NCBI GenBank assembly: GCA_028554795.2
Contig: CM068841.1
Location: 22,058,308 to 22,122,307, forward strand
DNA: 64,000 nt
Source: Sinohyriopsis cumingii
Taxonomy: Eukaryota > Mollusca > Bivalvia > Unionida > Unionidae
Reading direction: 5' to 3'
Position 1 is the stretch's first letter. Each line of letters begins with the position of its first letter. Of the stretch, positions 23,052-35,340 are shown piece by piece. The notes under the pieces were generated by a model. That model was not told the origin of the DNA, made no database searches, and was given only the letters and a program-made list of their open reading frames with translations. Position numbers and translations under genes: made by a program.

Positions 23052-23225
23052 TTGTTCTATCTGCAAACTGCATAGATCCAGATCTGTTGTCCCATAATGC
23101 ACTAGGAAATCTGGGTCTATGCAGTTTGTTAGATTTTATCATATGAACAAGTATTATAGACCCTTGTCCGCTGGTACATTATGTGACAGCAGATCAGAAT
23201 CTGTTTTGTTTGCAGTTGGACTTAC
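23052..23225. repeat. Hairpin-element pair
   Basis: First hairpin: arm aaactgcatagatccagatct (23065-23085) pairs with 23107-23127 with about two mismatches, around a loop containing cataatgc. The second, weaker one (23155-23222) has cagcagatcagaatctgtt and a cattatgtg loop. Confidence 0.8.
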
Positions 23226-23319
23226 TTTATACAAAAGTATACAAGGTAACTCTCCACATTTGTTGCAGTATTTTATGTGTTCTTCTATTTTTGTAATTTC
23301 CAAGTCTTTTTTGGTGTAA

Positions 23320-23495
23320 TTTACAGACAGTACTTTGATGTTTTTTATAATTTATGAACTGTACTTTGATATTTTGTGTAATTTGCAGACTATAAATATT
23401 TTTTGTAATTTACAGACTGAACATTGATATTTTGTGTAATTTGCAGACCGTACTTTGATATTTTGTGTAATTTACAGACTGTACTTATATATTTT
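23320..23495. repeat. Short tandem repeat, about 33 bp
   Basis: Four to five degenerate units: tgtaatttgcagactgtact and ttgatattttg. Each contains a ttgcag or ttacag word. Confidence 0.75.
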
Positions 23496-23936
23496 ATCAT
23501 TATTATTATTACAACAACTATTCATGAGTCTAGTTGAGTCACTTGATGTGTACCAGATGGTTGTCATGGAAGGTACTTTGGCATCATTAGGGACAGCTTA
23601 ATAATATATAAATTTGACTTCTTTGATGAATATGGAGAATAAAAGATGTTGGTAAATTAATATTTCATAATTCTGCAATTTGTATTACCACACTAATTGA
23701 AAGAACTGGCAACTGCTATAAAAACATAAAAATATGACTTAATTATTGCATTTTCTACCTACACCTATGCCTGTGACACCTTGGAGTAAGTAATATACAG
23801 ATTTTAAAGTGCACATGCCATTTAACGGGATAACATGAGCAAGACTGGACAGAGAGAGAGGGGATGAATGAAAGTCTCAGCTTGATAAATTTTTTTGCTC
23901 TGATTTTCATCAGAGATATTTATAGCTAATAATATT

Positions 23937-24098
23937 CAGCCAATGTGGGCATGTGAGAAAGCTTGCCAGTAGCTTCTCGTGGGTCGGTGGTTCTTTCCGG
24001 GGTTTTCCGGGTTCTTCCTCCACCATTAATACTGGCCGCCATGTATAGCCTATCGTGCTGAAAAATGGCGTTAAACCCCACAACAACAACAACAACAA
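23937..24098 (+). mobile_element. 5'-truncated SINE, family A
   Basis: Only the 3' body is present, from cagccaatgtgggcatgtga to the (caa)n tail. It is flanked by near-matching agctaataatatt (23924-23936) and agctaatattatt (24100-24112). That fits target-primed insertion with 5' truncation. Confidence 0.88.
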
Positions 24099-24164
24099 AA
24101 GCTAATATTATTGGAAATAATTGAGCAAAAGAGTGCTGTCAACATATTCTGTGTTGTCTTAATT

Positions 24165-24512
24165 CAGGGGTGTCAAACTCAATCGCTCAGTGGGCCAAAA
24201 CTCAAATCACACGTAAGGTTGCGGGCTGAACAGGATAAACATTCAATAAGTGGAAAATTAAACCTTTTTTAAGCATTAATATAAATTAAAACAGAAAAGT
24301 TTTAATAATAAAAAATCATTGGCATACCCATTTTCGCTCTTATGCCAATTTGTCAGAGCTGGATGTTTGGCAAGGCTGCTAATTAGGGAATTTGATTTGC
24401 ACTTTATATCGCAGGGCCATTAAAAAATATTTTTGCCTAAAATTCTCTCTCGGGCCGGATATAATTGTACGCTGGGCCTGATGTGGCCTGCGGGCCTTGA
24501 GTTTGACACGTG
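24165..24512. mobile_element. hAT-type MITE with perfect 8-bp target duplication
   Basis: The 348-bp element starts caggggtgtcaaactcaa and ends ccttgagtttgacacgtg, i.e. inverted ends typical of hAT nonautonomous elements. The perfect 8-bp duplication tcttaatt lies at 24157-24164 and 24513-24520, the length hAT transposases make. It has no coding capacity, so it would need a hAT transposase in trans. Confidence 0.93.
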
Positions 24513-24693
24513 TCTTAATTCATCCAGTAATAATGAAATGTTCAGAATTGAATGCCTAATACTCTGATGTGCATCAGTACACTGGATATGGCTATGTTTT
24601 GATCATTTCTGTTAGTGCATTATATTCATATAAGTTGATCAGTAAACAAACAGCAAAATTAATGAAGTGGTAGAAACTCCAATTTGTTTGTAG

Positions 24694-25198
24694 TGTTTTG
24701 GTAATACAACACCTGTAGTATTTTGGTAATATAACACCTGTAGTATTTTGATAATATAACACCTGATGTATTTTGGTAATATAACACCTGTAGTATTTTG
24801 GTAATATAACACCTGATGTATTTTGGTAGTGTAGCACCTGTAGTATTTTGGTAATACAACACCTGTAGTATTTTGCTAATATAGCACCTGTAGTATTTTG
24901 GTAATATAGCACCTGTAGTATTTTGGTAATATAACACCTGATGTATTTTGGTAATACAACACCTGTAGTATTTTGGTAATATAACACCTGATGTATTTTG
25001 GTAGTGTAGCACCTGTAGTATTTTGGTAATATAGCACCTGTAGTATTTTGGTAATATAACACCTGATGTATTTTGGTAATACAACACCTGTAGTATTTTG
25101 GTAATATAACACCTGATGTATTTTGGTAGTGTAGCACCTGTAGTATTTTGGTAATATAGCACCTGTAGTATTTTGGTAATATAGCACCTGTAGTATTT
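24694..25198. repeat. 25-bp minisatellite upstream of exon 9
   Basis: About 20 units of 25 bp in two main forms, cacctgtagtattttggtaa and cacctgatgtattttggtaa, plus tataa or tagtgtagc-type endings, in an irregular alternating order. The three minus-strand open frames of 122-181 codons here are a by-product: 25 bp read in turn through three frames gives a 25-residue period. Confidence 0.92.
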
Positions 25199-25310
25199 GA
25201 TTCATTTTAAAAATATAATTCATCAAGGTTAAAATGGAGGTCAATGATTTTTAATGTTTTGTTTCACAAAGAACATGAATCAGGAACAGATCTTTTATTT
25301 ATTTTGACAG

Positions 25311-25365
25311 TAAAGATGAACTCATAAAAGCCATGTGGCCAGAGGGGAGCCAGGACATAACAGCC
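25311..25365 (+). CDS. Myo1d: Myo1d-like exon 9
   Basis: A 55-nt exon (1 + 18 codons). The acceptor is tattttgacag and the donor is a consensus gtaagt. It completes the Ser of exon 8 and encodes KDELIKAMWPEGSQDITA, matching the class I segment with the conserved MWPEG that precedes loop 2. A 25-bp array ends about 110 bp before the acceptor. The following intron is the longest in the window, at 14.3 kb. Confidence 0.9.
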
Positions 25366-25625
25366 GTAAGTATACAAGTATAGGAAAATAACTGTGTTCG
25401 TGAAACGCAAAGCTTCCTCAGAGAGTAATGCCATCAATATCCAATTTTGCAAACAGTCGTTTGAGATATAATAATAATTGGACATTCGCAGTAGCCATGT
25501 TCCTCTGTTAGCATGCTTACATACATTGTACATCACTCCCTCACTATATATCCCTTCTTTATAACACAGTTCATTTACAAAATGAGTACAATTATTGATC
25601 CCGTTTAATTAAATTTCATTTAATT

Positions 25626-25800
25626 GTAGTGAAATTATGTGTATTGTGTACTTATAGTGAAACTATGTGTTTTGTATACTTACAGTGAAATTATGCGTAT
25701 TGTATACCTATAGTGAAATTATGTGTATTGTATAATTATAGTGAAATTATGTGTATTGTATACTTATAGTGAAATTATGTGTATTGCATACTTAAAAGGT
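25626..25800. repeat. 28-30-bp minisatellite
   Basis: About six units of tgaaattatgtgtattgtat plus acttatag. Confidence 0.8.
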
Positions 25801-26689
25801 GGTCCAGTGCTGCAGCATTTATGTGTGTAAATGGTTTAGTTTAGTATATTACCTGTCGGTATTGTCAAATTGATAACTCTGTAAATGGACATGTGGCTTT
25901 CAGTGATACAGGAACTGCCCAAACCACTTAAATTATATTTTTCTAAATCTCTGCATCAGGAACTATTTGATAGGATATTTTTTAATTTTAATTCTTTTCT
26001 TGAAGTATGAATCACTTTTACATTTGGATAAAGCTGATGAGAATTGGTTGTAATTCACTTGACACAATACAATACAACATGTTGAATTACTAATAATGTT
26101 GACAAAAAATTTCTTTACACTGCATTTTTTACATTTGAAAAGGATGTTCTCAGAACATAACCTTTGATGAGTAACATTCAGTTTCAGTTGTTATGCTATT
26201 AAAAGTTTCACTGAACAGTTTCAGCATGAGCTTACCAATGCAACCTAAGTGCATATTGAGGCAGTAAGTCTGGTTGCATTATTGATTTTTTTCTTTGTGT
26301 GCATAGCCAAAAGACATGTCTTGCAAACTGAATTATTACAATAAAAAGTGAAAGATGCACAGCAAATTACATAGATGTAATCTTCTGGATTTTGATAATT
26401 TCCATATCTTATGCAGATATTTACATTTTTATTTTATGGGAGAATGAGATTACACATTCCATGAAAAGTAAAGTTTACATCAGAATGTAATATGGTAAAT
26501 GTTGATATGAACATGTTGCATCATATGTTCACCAATTAACATAAAATGGCTGTCAGTCTTATGTGTAGATTGGGGTAATGGTTGAGTTTAGAATCAGTTC
26601 AGTTTCACAGCAGTTTTTTGGTTACTGCATGTGTTCATCTTCAGAAAGTTGGTAAACATTGCAGTGGTCTCTTTTTAAGGCATTATACT

Positions 26690-26960
26690 CAATGGCTGAC
26701 ATGGGCAAAATAATGAGGGAGTACCATATCATGTATTTGATTATAAATCACTAGTCTGATTGGCATCCATGGACCGTGTTGTAGTGAAACTGTACTGTAT
26801 AATGTACTTTGTTATAAGGCAGTCTCACTATAAGGTGGTTCTGCTTTGTGTGGATTATATGTATAACGTGTTTCATTATAGGGTGGTCTCAGTATAAGGT
26901 AGTATACTCCGTCTTCCATAGACAGTGTTTTAATGAGGGTGTGCTGTCATCAGAAAAGCA
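26690..26960. repeat. Fragments of the Tigger-TIR-like tandem unit
   Basis: Two to three degenerate units with ttataaggcagtctcactat, ataaggtagtatactcc and taatgagggtg. Same family as 34723-35340. Confidence 0.55.
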
Positions 26961-27348
26961 ACAGCTGTTAATAGTATATTATTTTCAGTCCTTGGATTTG
27001 TTCACTAGTTCATTACAACCTGCTTTCTTAGAATAATTTATTGTATGTTACAATTTCAACTTTGAACATTTTGTATTATTTTTCATTCCTCCACCTTTTA
27101 TATTCTTTGGTAACTTTCCTGGAAACTTTGTCAAATCTCTGTACTTTATTGTCAGGTCTGTCAATGCCACATCACTTTCAGGTGGTCGCTACCTTATTTA
27201 AAACCACATTTTAGACACAAGATGCTGTCAGTCACTGAGAAATTATTATTTTATGTGTACTAGTTTTTGTGGGGTACTAATTTTAATGAATTTTGTTGTT
27301 ATAATGAGTGAATTTAAAGACCTCATGAACATGGTGCTTGTATCAAAA

Positions 27349-27552
27349 AAAGGGGCCCCCTTTGTAGTTCATGCACACATGTCACCTCTGTCTGTGCAAG
27401 ATTAAATCTTGGCTCAACCAGTGTGGGTTTGTGGGAAAGCTTGCCAGTAGGTTCCTTTGGCTCATTGGTTCTTCCTTGGTTCTTCCCCGACCAAATTTAC
27501 TAACTACTATATATATGCTATCATGTGCTGAAAAATGTCATTAAACCCCACA
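27349..27552 (+). mobile_element. Diverged SINE, family A
   Basis: An old copy: it retains ggaaagcttgccagtaggtt, ggttcttccttggttcttcc and tatcatgtgctgaaaaatgt, ending cattaaaccccacaaa. The tRNA-like head is largely eroded. Confidence 0.8.
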
Positions 27553-27824
27553 AAGCCAGAACCAAACTGTTGAAACAGTAGCAGCCCTTCCTCAGTCCAT
27601 GAATTTAATTACAATTCAAAATGTCAGTTTATTTTACAAAATCATAAAAATAGATACGTTTACAATACTTTATTCCTTGAACTTTACTTTTACCTTTTCT
27701 TTCCAGCCTACTAATGAAATTGGTGAAAGTGTATTTATACGAGTTACCTCCCTTGCACCACATGCGTTTCTTGTCACCAGCTTTGCTAATTTTACCTATG
27801 CTTCATCAGTGTGAAAAAGTAATG

Positions 27825-28450
27825 TAAAGGGATGTTAGACATTATTTAAAAGGATGTCAAATGTTTTTTAAAGGGATGTTGGACATTATTTTAAGGGATG
27901 TCAAACATTATTTACAGAGATATCAAATACTATTGAAGGAGATGTCAAACATTATTTAAATGGGTGTCAAACATTATTGAAACGATGTCAAACATTATTG
28001 AAAGGATGTCAGACATTGATTAAAGGAGTGTCAAATGTTATTTAAAGTAACGTTAAATGTTATTAAAGGGTGAAAGTGTATTTATAAGAGTCACTATTTA
28101 AAGAATGTCAAACATTTCTATGGATGATAAATATTTAAAGGGATGTCAGGCATTTTGTAAAGGGATGTCAAATGGTATTGAAAGGGATGTCAAGTGCTGT
28201 TTAAATGGATGCCAAATGTTATTTTAAGGGACGTCAGATATTATTTAAATGGATATCAAACATCATTGAAAGGGGTGTCAAACATTATTGAAAGGGATGT
28301 CAAATGTTATTTAAAGGGATATCAACTATAATTTAAAAGGGATGTCAAAGGTAATTTAAAGGGATGTTGGAAGTTATTTAATGTGATTTCATATGTTATT
28401 TAAAGGGATGTCAAATGTAACTTAAAATTATGTCAGAGATTATTTAAACA
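27825..28450. repeat. Degenerate 22-30-bp tandem repeat
   Basis: More than 20 imperfect copies of aaagggatgtcaaacattat with variable spacing. It appears older than the other arrays. Confidence 0.75.
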
Positions 28451-28994
28451 GATGAAACATTTTTATTTGTAAATTTTTAGTACCTTTTCAACTATTACAG
28501 TCATAAAGAAGAATACATTTTTGTCGGAAAAATTAGAGCTTTATTACATTTTGTCAGAAAAACCAGAGTTTTTATTCATGTCTTCAATTTGTTACAAAAT
28601 GAGTGTATATTAAAGCCAATTCCAATCTTCATGGACCAAGTCTGTTTGATATTTAAATTCTTTTGACGGTTATGCTTAAAACTGAATATCATATTTCATT
28701 ATGATATATTAAAAATTAATAACTTTAGGATTCTGAAGGTCTGCTCTGAACTGAGCATTGTTCTTGGGGTGGGTGGGGGTGGGGAATTCCCCATTCATAA
28801 AGGGGGATTTATTGAAGTAAAGGCAGTGTAGCAAATATGAAAATAGAAGGTCCAATTTGAATGCATCTTGTTAAAATAGACCCTGGATTTACTAAAAATA
28901 TATTTGCTTATAAAAGCCTTTCTCCTACTTTTTAACAAACTGTTTGGGCTGGCTGAATAGACTTTTTCATAGTAAAATAATATTTATAATCTTC

Positions 28995-29090
28995 TATATA
29001 CAGCTGTCCCTCATTATGAAGTAGAATTTGGGACATGTTCCATATACAGCTGTCCCTCATTATGAAGTAGCAGTTGGGACATGTAACTGC
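28995..29090. repeat. Tandem pair of a 44-bp unit
   Basis: Two copies of catatacagctgtccctcat followed by tatgaagtag and gggacatgt. The word resembles Tigger-like terminal repeats. A possible inverted partner (ttataatgaggtagagctg) lies at 29625-29643, but no target duplication was found. Confidence 0.55.
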
Positions 29091-30311
29091 TGACTGAATA
29101 TTGTATGGAATTATACTATAGCAAGAGTGATTGAAGATTATATGACTGCAGATTATATGACTGCATGTATGTATATTGTTTGCCCTGGCCAGGGTGGGGG
29201 ATAAGGGAGGAGAAAACTAACAAAATGCTTGTCAGAAGAAGAAAAACCCCAGCAATATCAAAGGTAGTTGGAATCCATTATTGCCAACTGTGACATCTAT
29301 TGAACTACAGTATATTAAAATAATAAAAAGTTCTATGTGTGTATGTTTGTTGGGGAAATAAACACAATGACAATCAAGATATAGGAATCATTTTAGTGCT
29401 ATAAATTAAACATAGCTTTTCACTTCATGGTATTTATGCATTTAACTTTATCCAATAATATTATTTTATCTAGGAAATAAAGATGCTGTATTAAGCTTAA
29501 TTTTGTTTTCTTTCAGTCCATAGTGTCATGCATTTGATAGACCAATTTAAGTACTATGGTTTAATTGTGTTCTTTTTGCTACATAGCTGTACTGAATACT
29601 TATACATGTGTTATAATGAAGGGTGTTATAATGAGGTAGAGCTGAATTGGTGACATCACATTTTCTTGAATCACTGAATAATTTTATATTCATTTTATTC
29701 ACATTTTTATATGAAGTTTCTTGCTTCACTCAGAATTGTGTGATATTCTTTCAATATTGTTTTGAAGATAAATCAAACAAATTAACTTGCAAGAGAAATA
29801 TACCTGTGAGTATTTCAATTGGATTTCTCTCCATTGACGCATTAGAGGAAGTTGTTGCTTTCGTGATCATACACAGATGACTGTGTGATAATGTTTGCCA
29901 TAACATGAGGGAAGATTTAGAACTTGAGGACATAGGAGTCTTTCTGGGGTGCTCTGGCAAATATTTGCACACATCTAACATATCTGCTGTTTATTGAAAG
30001 TTTCTAGAAACTCATGACTTGACCGTGTCACCTTGTAGTAAAATTGTTGTGGCGAATGCAAGGGTGGCAAAGATATTTATGTATTGTTGCATTAATCTCA
30101 TGATACTTCTGCCAGTCTGATGACAAAAGCACACATTCACCTAGTTTCATCCTTTACATCAGTGCGGCATCCTTCCTGTTGTTGTGTCATCCGTAACTTG
30201 GGTAAGACTGCCCCCAGAGGGGTGATATAAGTAAAACAAGATTGTACTCCCACAAGATGCCAATTTACTGTTTGTTTTTTAACAAGTTTATGGTAGAAAA
30301 ATGCTCACATC

Positions 30312-30792
30312 TTAAGGACTCACAGTACTAATGGTATGGAAAAATGGGAACCAGCCTGGAAATGGGTGAACATTAAATAGAGTATATATGGGTTAGGCTG
30401 ACCATGATTGGTTAATAATGTAAGTTATGTTGTAGGAAAAAGAATCTTTTGAGAGCTTATCCTAGTTGTAAGTGAAAAAAAAATAGAGACATTGTTTTAT
30501 TGATGGAATTTCAGTCCTTTAACAGTCTTGAGTTTGGAACACTCATTACTAAAATTTGCACCTGACTCTTTGGTACGGAATTGAAGGCACATGTTTCAAA
30601 CACATGCAGGTCCAGAAAATACTGTGGCTGATATCCTTTCCTCTACACAGAAGCTGACATCCAGGTTTCATCAATACTGATAAATATAGGTTTGATCATG
30701 AGCACTGAAAAATTTTAAGTTATTGATTTTTTAATATCGTGGTGTTTGCATAGGTTTACTATGGGTACTGAATTAGTACTGTGAGTCCTTAA
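30312..30792. mobile_element. TTAA-flanked MITE with perfect terminal inverted repeats
   Basis: TTAA at each end is followed inward by a perfect 17-bp inverted repeat, ggactcacagtactaat (30316-30332) and its complement (30772-30788). The body is 473 bp with no open frame. TTAA targets are used by piggyBac and Kolobok-type transposases; which family is not resolved from these ends. Confidence 0.88.
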
Positions 30793-30957
30793 CCAGCCAA
30801 AACATGCAGAATAATGCAAGAATGAAATAGAAAATAAATTGACTGGTAAATACCCTATTGACCAAGATATAACTCGTACCTAAGGTTGTAGATTTGTTTT
30901 GGTTTGGTGGATTACAGCACAGCAACACAAGTTATTTGGTGCTGAGACAGTCCAGTG

Positions 30958-31110
30958 AGACACTACATGTCCCTGACTTTGTAGAGCATAAATCCAGATG
31001 TGCCAGCAATTATGCTGGTAAATCAGTGTCTGGTATACTGTTTGCTTGAAATTTTGATTGGAATATATGTTGCGGACCCTGATCTGTTCAGGATTTATGC
31101 AGTTGCAGGT
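30958..31110. repeat. Degenerate hairpin-family copies
   Basis: Weak matches: aatccagatgtgccagc around a caattatgctgg palindrome, then ggaccctgatctgttcagga. Low-confidence family members. Confidence 0.45.
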
Positions 31111-31297
31111 TTTAGATTGCTGCCTTTTTTGCTCTTGGGTGAAGAATATATATGAGCAAACAGAGTAGAATTTCTATTCCCTGTATTCACAGATATGCTC
31201 AGTTTGAGTAAATATGCAGACTTAGATTTGTATATTTTGTAATTATTCAGTGGAGTTACTCTGTGATGAGACATTACATTTATTTTGTAAGGAACCA

Positions 31298-31560
31298 ATG
31301 GATTTATTCTATAATGAGCTAGTGGATTTATTCTATAATGAGCTAGTGGATTTATTCTATAATGAGCTAGTGGATTTATTCTGTAATGAGCTAGTGGATT
31401 TATTCTATAATGAGCTAGTGGATTTATTCTATAATGAGCTAGTGGATTTATTCTATAATGAGCTAGTGGATTTATTCTATAATGAGCTAGTGGATTTATT
31501 CTGTAATGAGCTAGTGGATTTATTCTATAATGAGCTAGTGGATTTATTCTGTAATTAACC
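31298..31560. repeat. 24-bp minisatellite
   Basis: About eleven near-perfect units of 24 bp (gatttattctataatgagct agtg). Because 24 is a multiple of three, a 102-codon frame with a LVDLFYNE period stays open. There is no start context, no relatives and no splice support, so it is not called as a gene. Confidence 0.93.
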
Positions 31561-32599
31561 AGTTGTTGTTATGAACCAGTGGATGTTTTGTAATGAACCA
31601 TTGGATTTATTCTGTTTGGACCCTATGGATTTGGATCATTGGTTCCTGCAAGTCAATCATGGCATTTGTCAAATTTTCCATCCATATGATTAGAGATGAC
31701 AAAATTTTAAGAACCAGTCAGCTGGGTACCCGAAGATCCTGATGCATGGATACCACCTGATCAAAGGAAAATTAAATTAAATGTGAACCTGAACTGCTTT
31801 GTTGTAAGCTCATTCATGCTAACCTCCCCAAGAGGTATAAATGTAATTATTACTAATATAAGTGGCAAAAATGCACAATCTGAGCATAGACAAGTGATCT
31901 AAATATTACAAGTCATAATTCCAGAAAACTATATGAAAAACATAACATTTATTTCTGCTACTAACCTGGATCTGCACTTACTTAAAATTGTTGTCAAAAA
32001 TCGGCTAAATCCATGTGGATAAGTACGATAATACAAACACAAAACAAAATGATAAATTATTTATACAGAACATTCACTTTAATTAGTCTACATCATGTTT
32101 AACTTGCGCTCAAAGGTCATAAAGTCAAGTCCACAAATTCCGAATGCTGTATTATATTACTGTAGAATTCCTCTTTCAAAATTTGTAAAGTGCTATTGAT
32201 TTGTCCTTTTACTGATGCAACACATTCTTCAGTTTAACAAAATCCCTCTCCTCTAACATTTTTCAGTTATAAATATCAACGAGTCACTTCAATAAAACCA
32301 GTTTCACTTGATAATATTTGGCGCCATGATTTTTCAATATAGACTGGTCTGCTGCATAAGTGTGTATCATACTATAATTAATTTTTGACACAAGGTTTCA
32401 AATTCAAGAAACCTGTCAGTTTTCTTGGAAACATGTCATGTACAGTTACTATAAATAGAAAATAAGGAAACTGTTTGAGTACATAGCCAAATGGTTACAC
32501 ATCGGCGATAGGAAGATTAGTAGACGGACATCTATGATTGATCAATGTCAAATGACATGAGCCTTGAACTGTACTCATTATTTTGTGTCTTGCTCGCTC

Positions 32600-34260
32600 T
32601 TGATCAGGATCTGTAGGGGCTCTTGAAATGCCTTGAAAAATGAAATTTTAACTCAGGGCCTTGAAAATTCAAAATATTGTTTATGGACCTTGAAACGCCA
32701 GGATTTTCTTGAAACCAAAAGGAATTAATAAAGAGTTTTAGTTTTACAGATTTAAACAAAACAAAAAGGAAAAAGATTAAAACAAACTTTATCTCGCTAA
32801 GTTTGTGCCAGAATGGAAATTTCCAAACGGGCCACTGCGTAGTCGTACGTTTTGAATTTCCGATTGTACGAAGCCTGGATGTATCAGCAGTTTAAATTTT
32901 AATCATTGGTATGCTTTGAAATGGCTGGCTGCCAATTCCAACCTCATTGGCCAGACAAAGACAAATATCAATTTTAATCATTTGTATGCTTTGAAATGGC
33001 TGGCTGCCGATTCCAAGCTCGGTGGCCAGACAAAGAAAAATATCAATTTTAATCATTTGAATACTTTGAAATGGCTGGCTTCTGATTCCAACCTCAGTGG
33101 CTTGACAAAAAAAAATATCAATTTTAGTCATTTGTATGCTTTGAAATGGCTGGCTTCTGATTCCAACCTCAGTGGCTTGACAAAGAAAAATATCAATTTT
33201 AGTCATTTGTATGCTTTGAAATGGCTGGCTTCTGATTCCAACCTCGGTGGCCAGACAAAGAAAAATATCTATTTTGAATTATGTGATCCTTCTCAGAGAG
33301 CTTTGCAAAATGCAAATTATGCCAGAAGGATATTGATAATGCGTGCAGTGGAAGAGAGTGCTCTACAGTCACATGCAGCTGTAAAAAAAATACCAAGTTC
33401 TCATTGTGGTGGCTAAACAGGCAAAACAAGAAGCCTTCAGCATGAAATCGTTTTTGATGAAATTATGTCTGTGAACACAGAGATTCAAGTTTTACAATAG
33501 TAACTATATATAGTTTTAATTTTGAAGTTAGTTTAATCTGGTTCAGTTTTTGGATTGAATGGAAATAGGACAGACAATAATTACAGTGAACACAATAAAT
33601 CTAAAAATATAGAATACAGCTAAGCTGTGATATTAGTATATCTAATATGAAATAGTTTACAACATTCATATACTCTTTTTAAATAAGTGATAATATAAAA
33701 AACATTGGGGGGGGTGTTATTAGGATGGGTGAAGAAGAAAGGAAGGTACTGAAAAAGACATTGAAACAATGATAACTGCTGCTGCTGAGTATGCATTGAA
33801 ACCAGAGACCAATTGGAAACTTTCCTTTATCATGACATCAAGTAATTTGAGGAAAAGTATTAAGCACAAAATTGAAGAATGTAGAGCTCTTGAAAAACAG
33901 CTTGATGACAAGCTACAAGAACTGAAAAACTCACTCTAAAATATTTTGGACTTTGTAAGTAGTGTAGTGTAGACAGAGTAAAATGAAACTTTGTTCAGTG
34001 ACTGTACATTATTCTAATGCCTAGATGTAGGATGTTTGGTCTTAATGGGAATGATATCAATGATCATAATCTTGACTTCGTGGTTTTGTTTTTTTAAATT
34101 AAATTTGCAAGAAATGTTCCTTGTATGAAGTAATAGTAAGTATTAACTTGTGTTTACATTCAGTTTCGTTAGTGTATCCTTTAATATTAATGTAAGAATG
34201 CACCTTGAAAACCATGATTTTGAACCTTGATAAAACCTTGAAAGTTTTGAAAGAAATATG
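32600..34260 (+). pseudogene. DNA-transposon remnant with two open fragments
   Basis: Open fragment one (32916-33416) holds the 75-bp repeats and then FELCDPSQRALQNANYARRI and MRAVEESALQSH. Fragment two (33733-33939) reads from RRKEGTEKDIETMITAAAEY through SNLRKSIKHKIEECRALEKQ to LDDKLQELKNSL and a stop, a Lys/Glu-rich coiled coil like the C-terminal end of uncharacterised transposon proteins in invertebrates and fish. Repeated ccttgaaa words at 32618-32715 and 34200-34260 could be terminal sequence. No transposase catalytic motif was found. The family is not identified and the joining of the two fragments is inference. Confidence 0.4.
32905..33275. repeat. 75-bp tandem repeat inside a transposon-like frame
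   Basis: Five units of 75 bp (atttgtatgctttgaaatgg, ctggcttctgattccaacct, cagtggcttgacaaagaaaa, atatcaattttagtc), giving a 25-residue period in frame with the following open sequence to 33416. Both strands are open across it. Confidence 0.9.
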
Positions 34261-34722
34261 CTACTAACCCTGTTGATGTTGCCAGATATAATATTTGATC
34301 TGAACTCAGAAACATGGTTATTTTATTGCCTTTTTTGTACATGAACTGAACAGGTGCCCTATAGCTAATTTTATTACCCAGGTAATTATGAACAGGTGGG
34401 TACCCAAGTACCTGGAGACCCATTGACACCTTTACCTATGATAGAATATACAGTGAGTAATTTTCTAAGTATGCAAGGACAAAATGAGCAGGTGAGATGG
34501 ACAGTTTTATCAGTGAGTCTTACCAAGATGTTTTAGATCTGGCTTTGCATTAAGCATAAAAATCAGATGGAAATTATCCAGAAGATTTGCTCACAGGACT
34601 TTGCTGAAGTCTCCACAAAATTTTAATTTCCAGTTGAATAAAATTGTTTATCCAGACAGCCAATTTTCTTCACAAATTCATTGTATCCTGATGGGTCCAA
34701 ATAACCGGATATTGCAGTCTAC

Positions 34723-35340
34723 AGCACTCCCTCACTATAAGGTCATTCATTATAACACAGTTCTGTTATAAAGCATGTTATGGTCATGAATTCCATTTCA
34801 TTTCATGGTCATGAAATTATATGTATCATTTACTTCATTATAAGGTGGTCTCACTAAGGTGTATTCTGTTGCTCCCATGGATAGAATGATAATGAGGAAG
34901 TACTGTATCATCAGCTTTATTGTAAGATGGATTCATAATAAGGTTATATAATCAATGGCTTCTATAAACAGCATTATAATGAGTGAGTATTTATAATGTC
35001 CTTATTTATAAGGCAGTCTCACTGTAAGATGGTATCCTCTATGACTCCCATTTACAGCATTATAACAAATTAGTACTGTATTATGTATTCTTTTATAAGG
35101 CATTCTCACTGTAAGGTGGTCTACTCTACAACTCCCATGGATAGCATTATAACAAGGGAGTATTGTATTATATATTCCATTATAAGGCAGTCACACTATA
35201 AGTTAGTATACTCTATGACTCCGTGGACAGCAGTATGATGAGGGAGTGTTGTATTATGTAATTCATTATAAGGTGGTCTCACTGTAAGGTGGTATACTCA
35301 GTGGCTCCCATTGATAGTGTTATAATGAGGGAGTCTGGTA
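34723..35340. mobile_element. Tigger-TIR-like element expanded into tandem units
   Basis: It starts tacagcactccctcactata and ends ttataatgagggagtctggta-like, which are inverted matches of each other. The interior is four to five degenerate units of about 105 bp (ttataaggcagtctcactgt, gactcccatggatagcatta). Similar fragments lie at 26690-26960, 28995-29090 and 54173-54240. Confidence 0.55.

Noticed and set aside
24592-25244. Three overlapping minus-strand frames of 122-181 codons
   Set aside because: Product of the 25-bp array, which cycles through all frames without stops.
31250-31558. 102-codon plus-strand frame with LVDLFYNE repeats
   Set aside because: Pure 24-bp minisatellite. No family or splice evidence.
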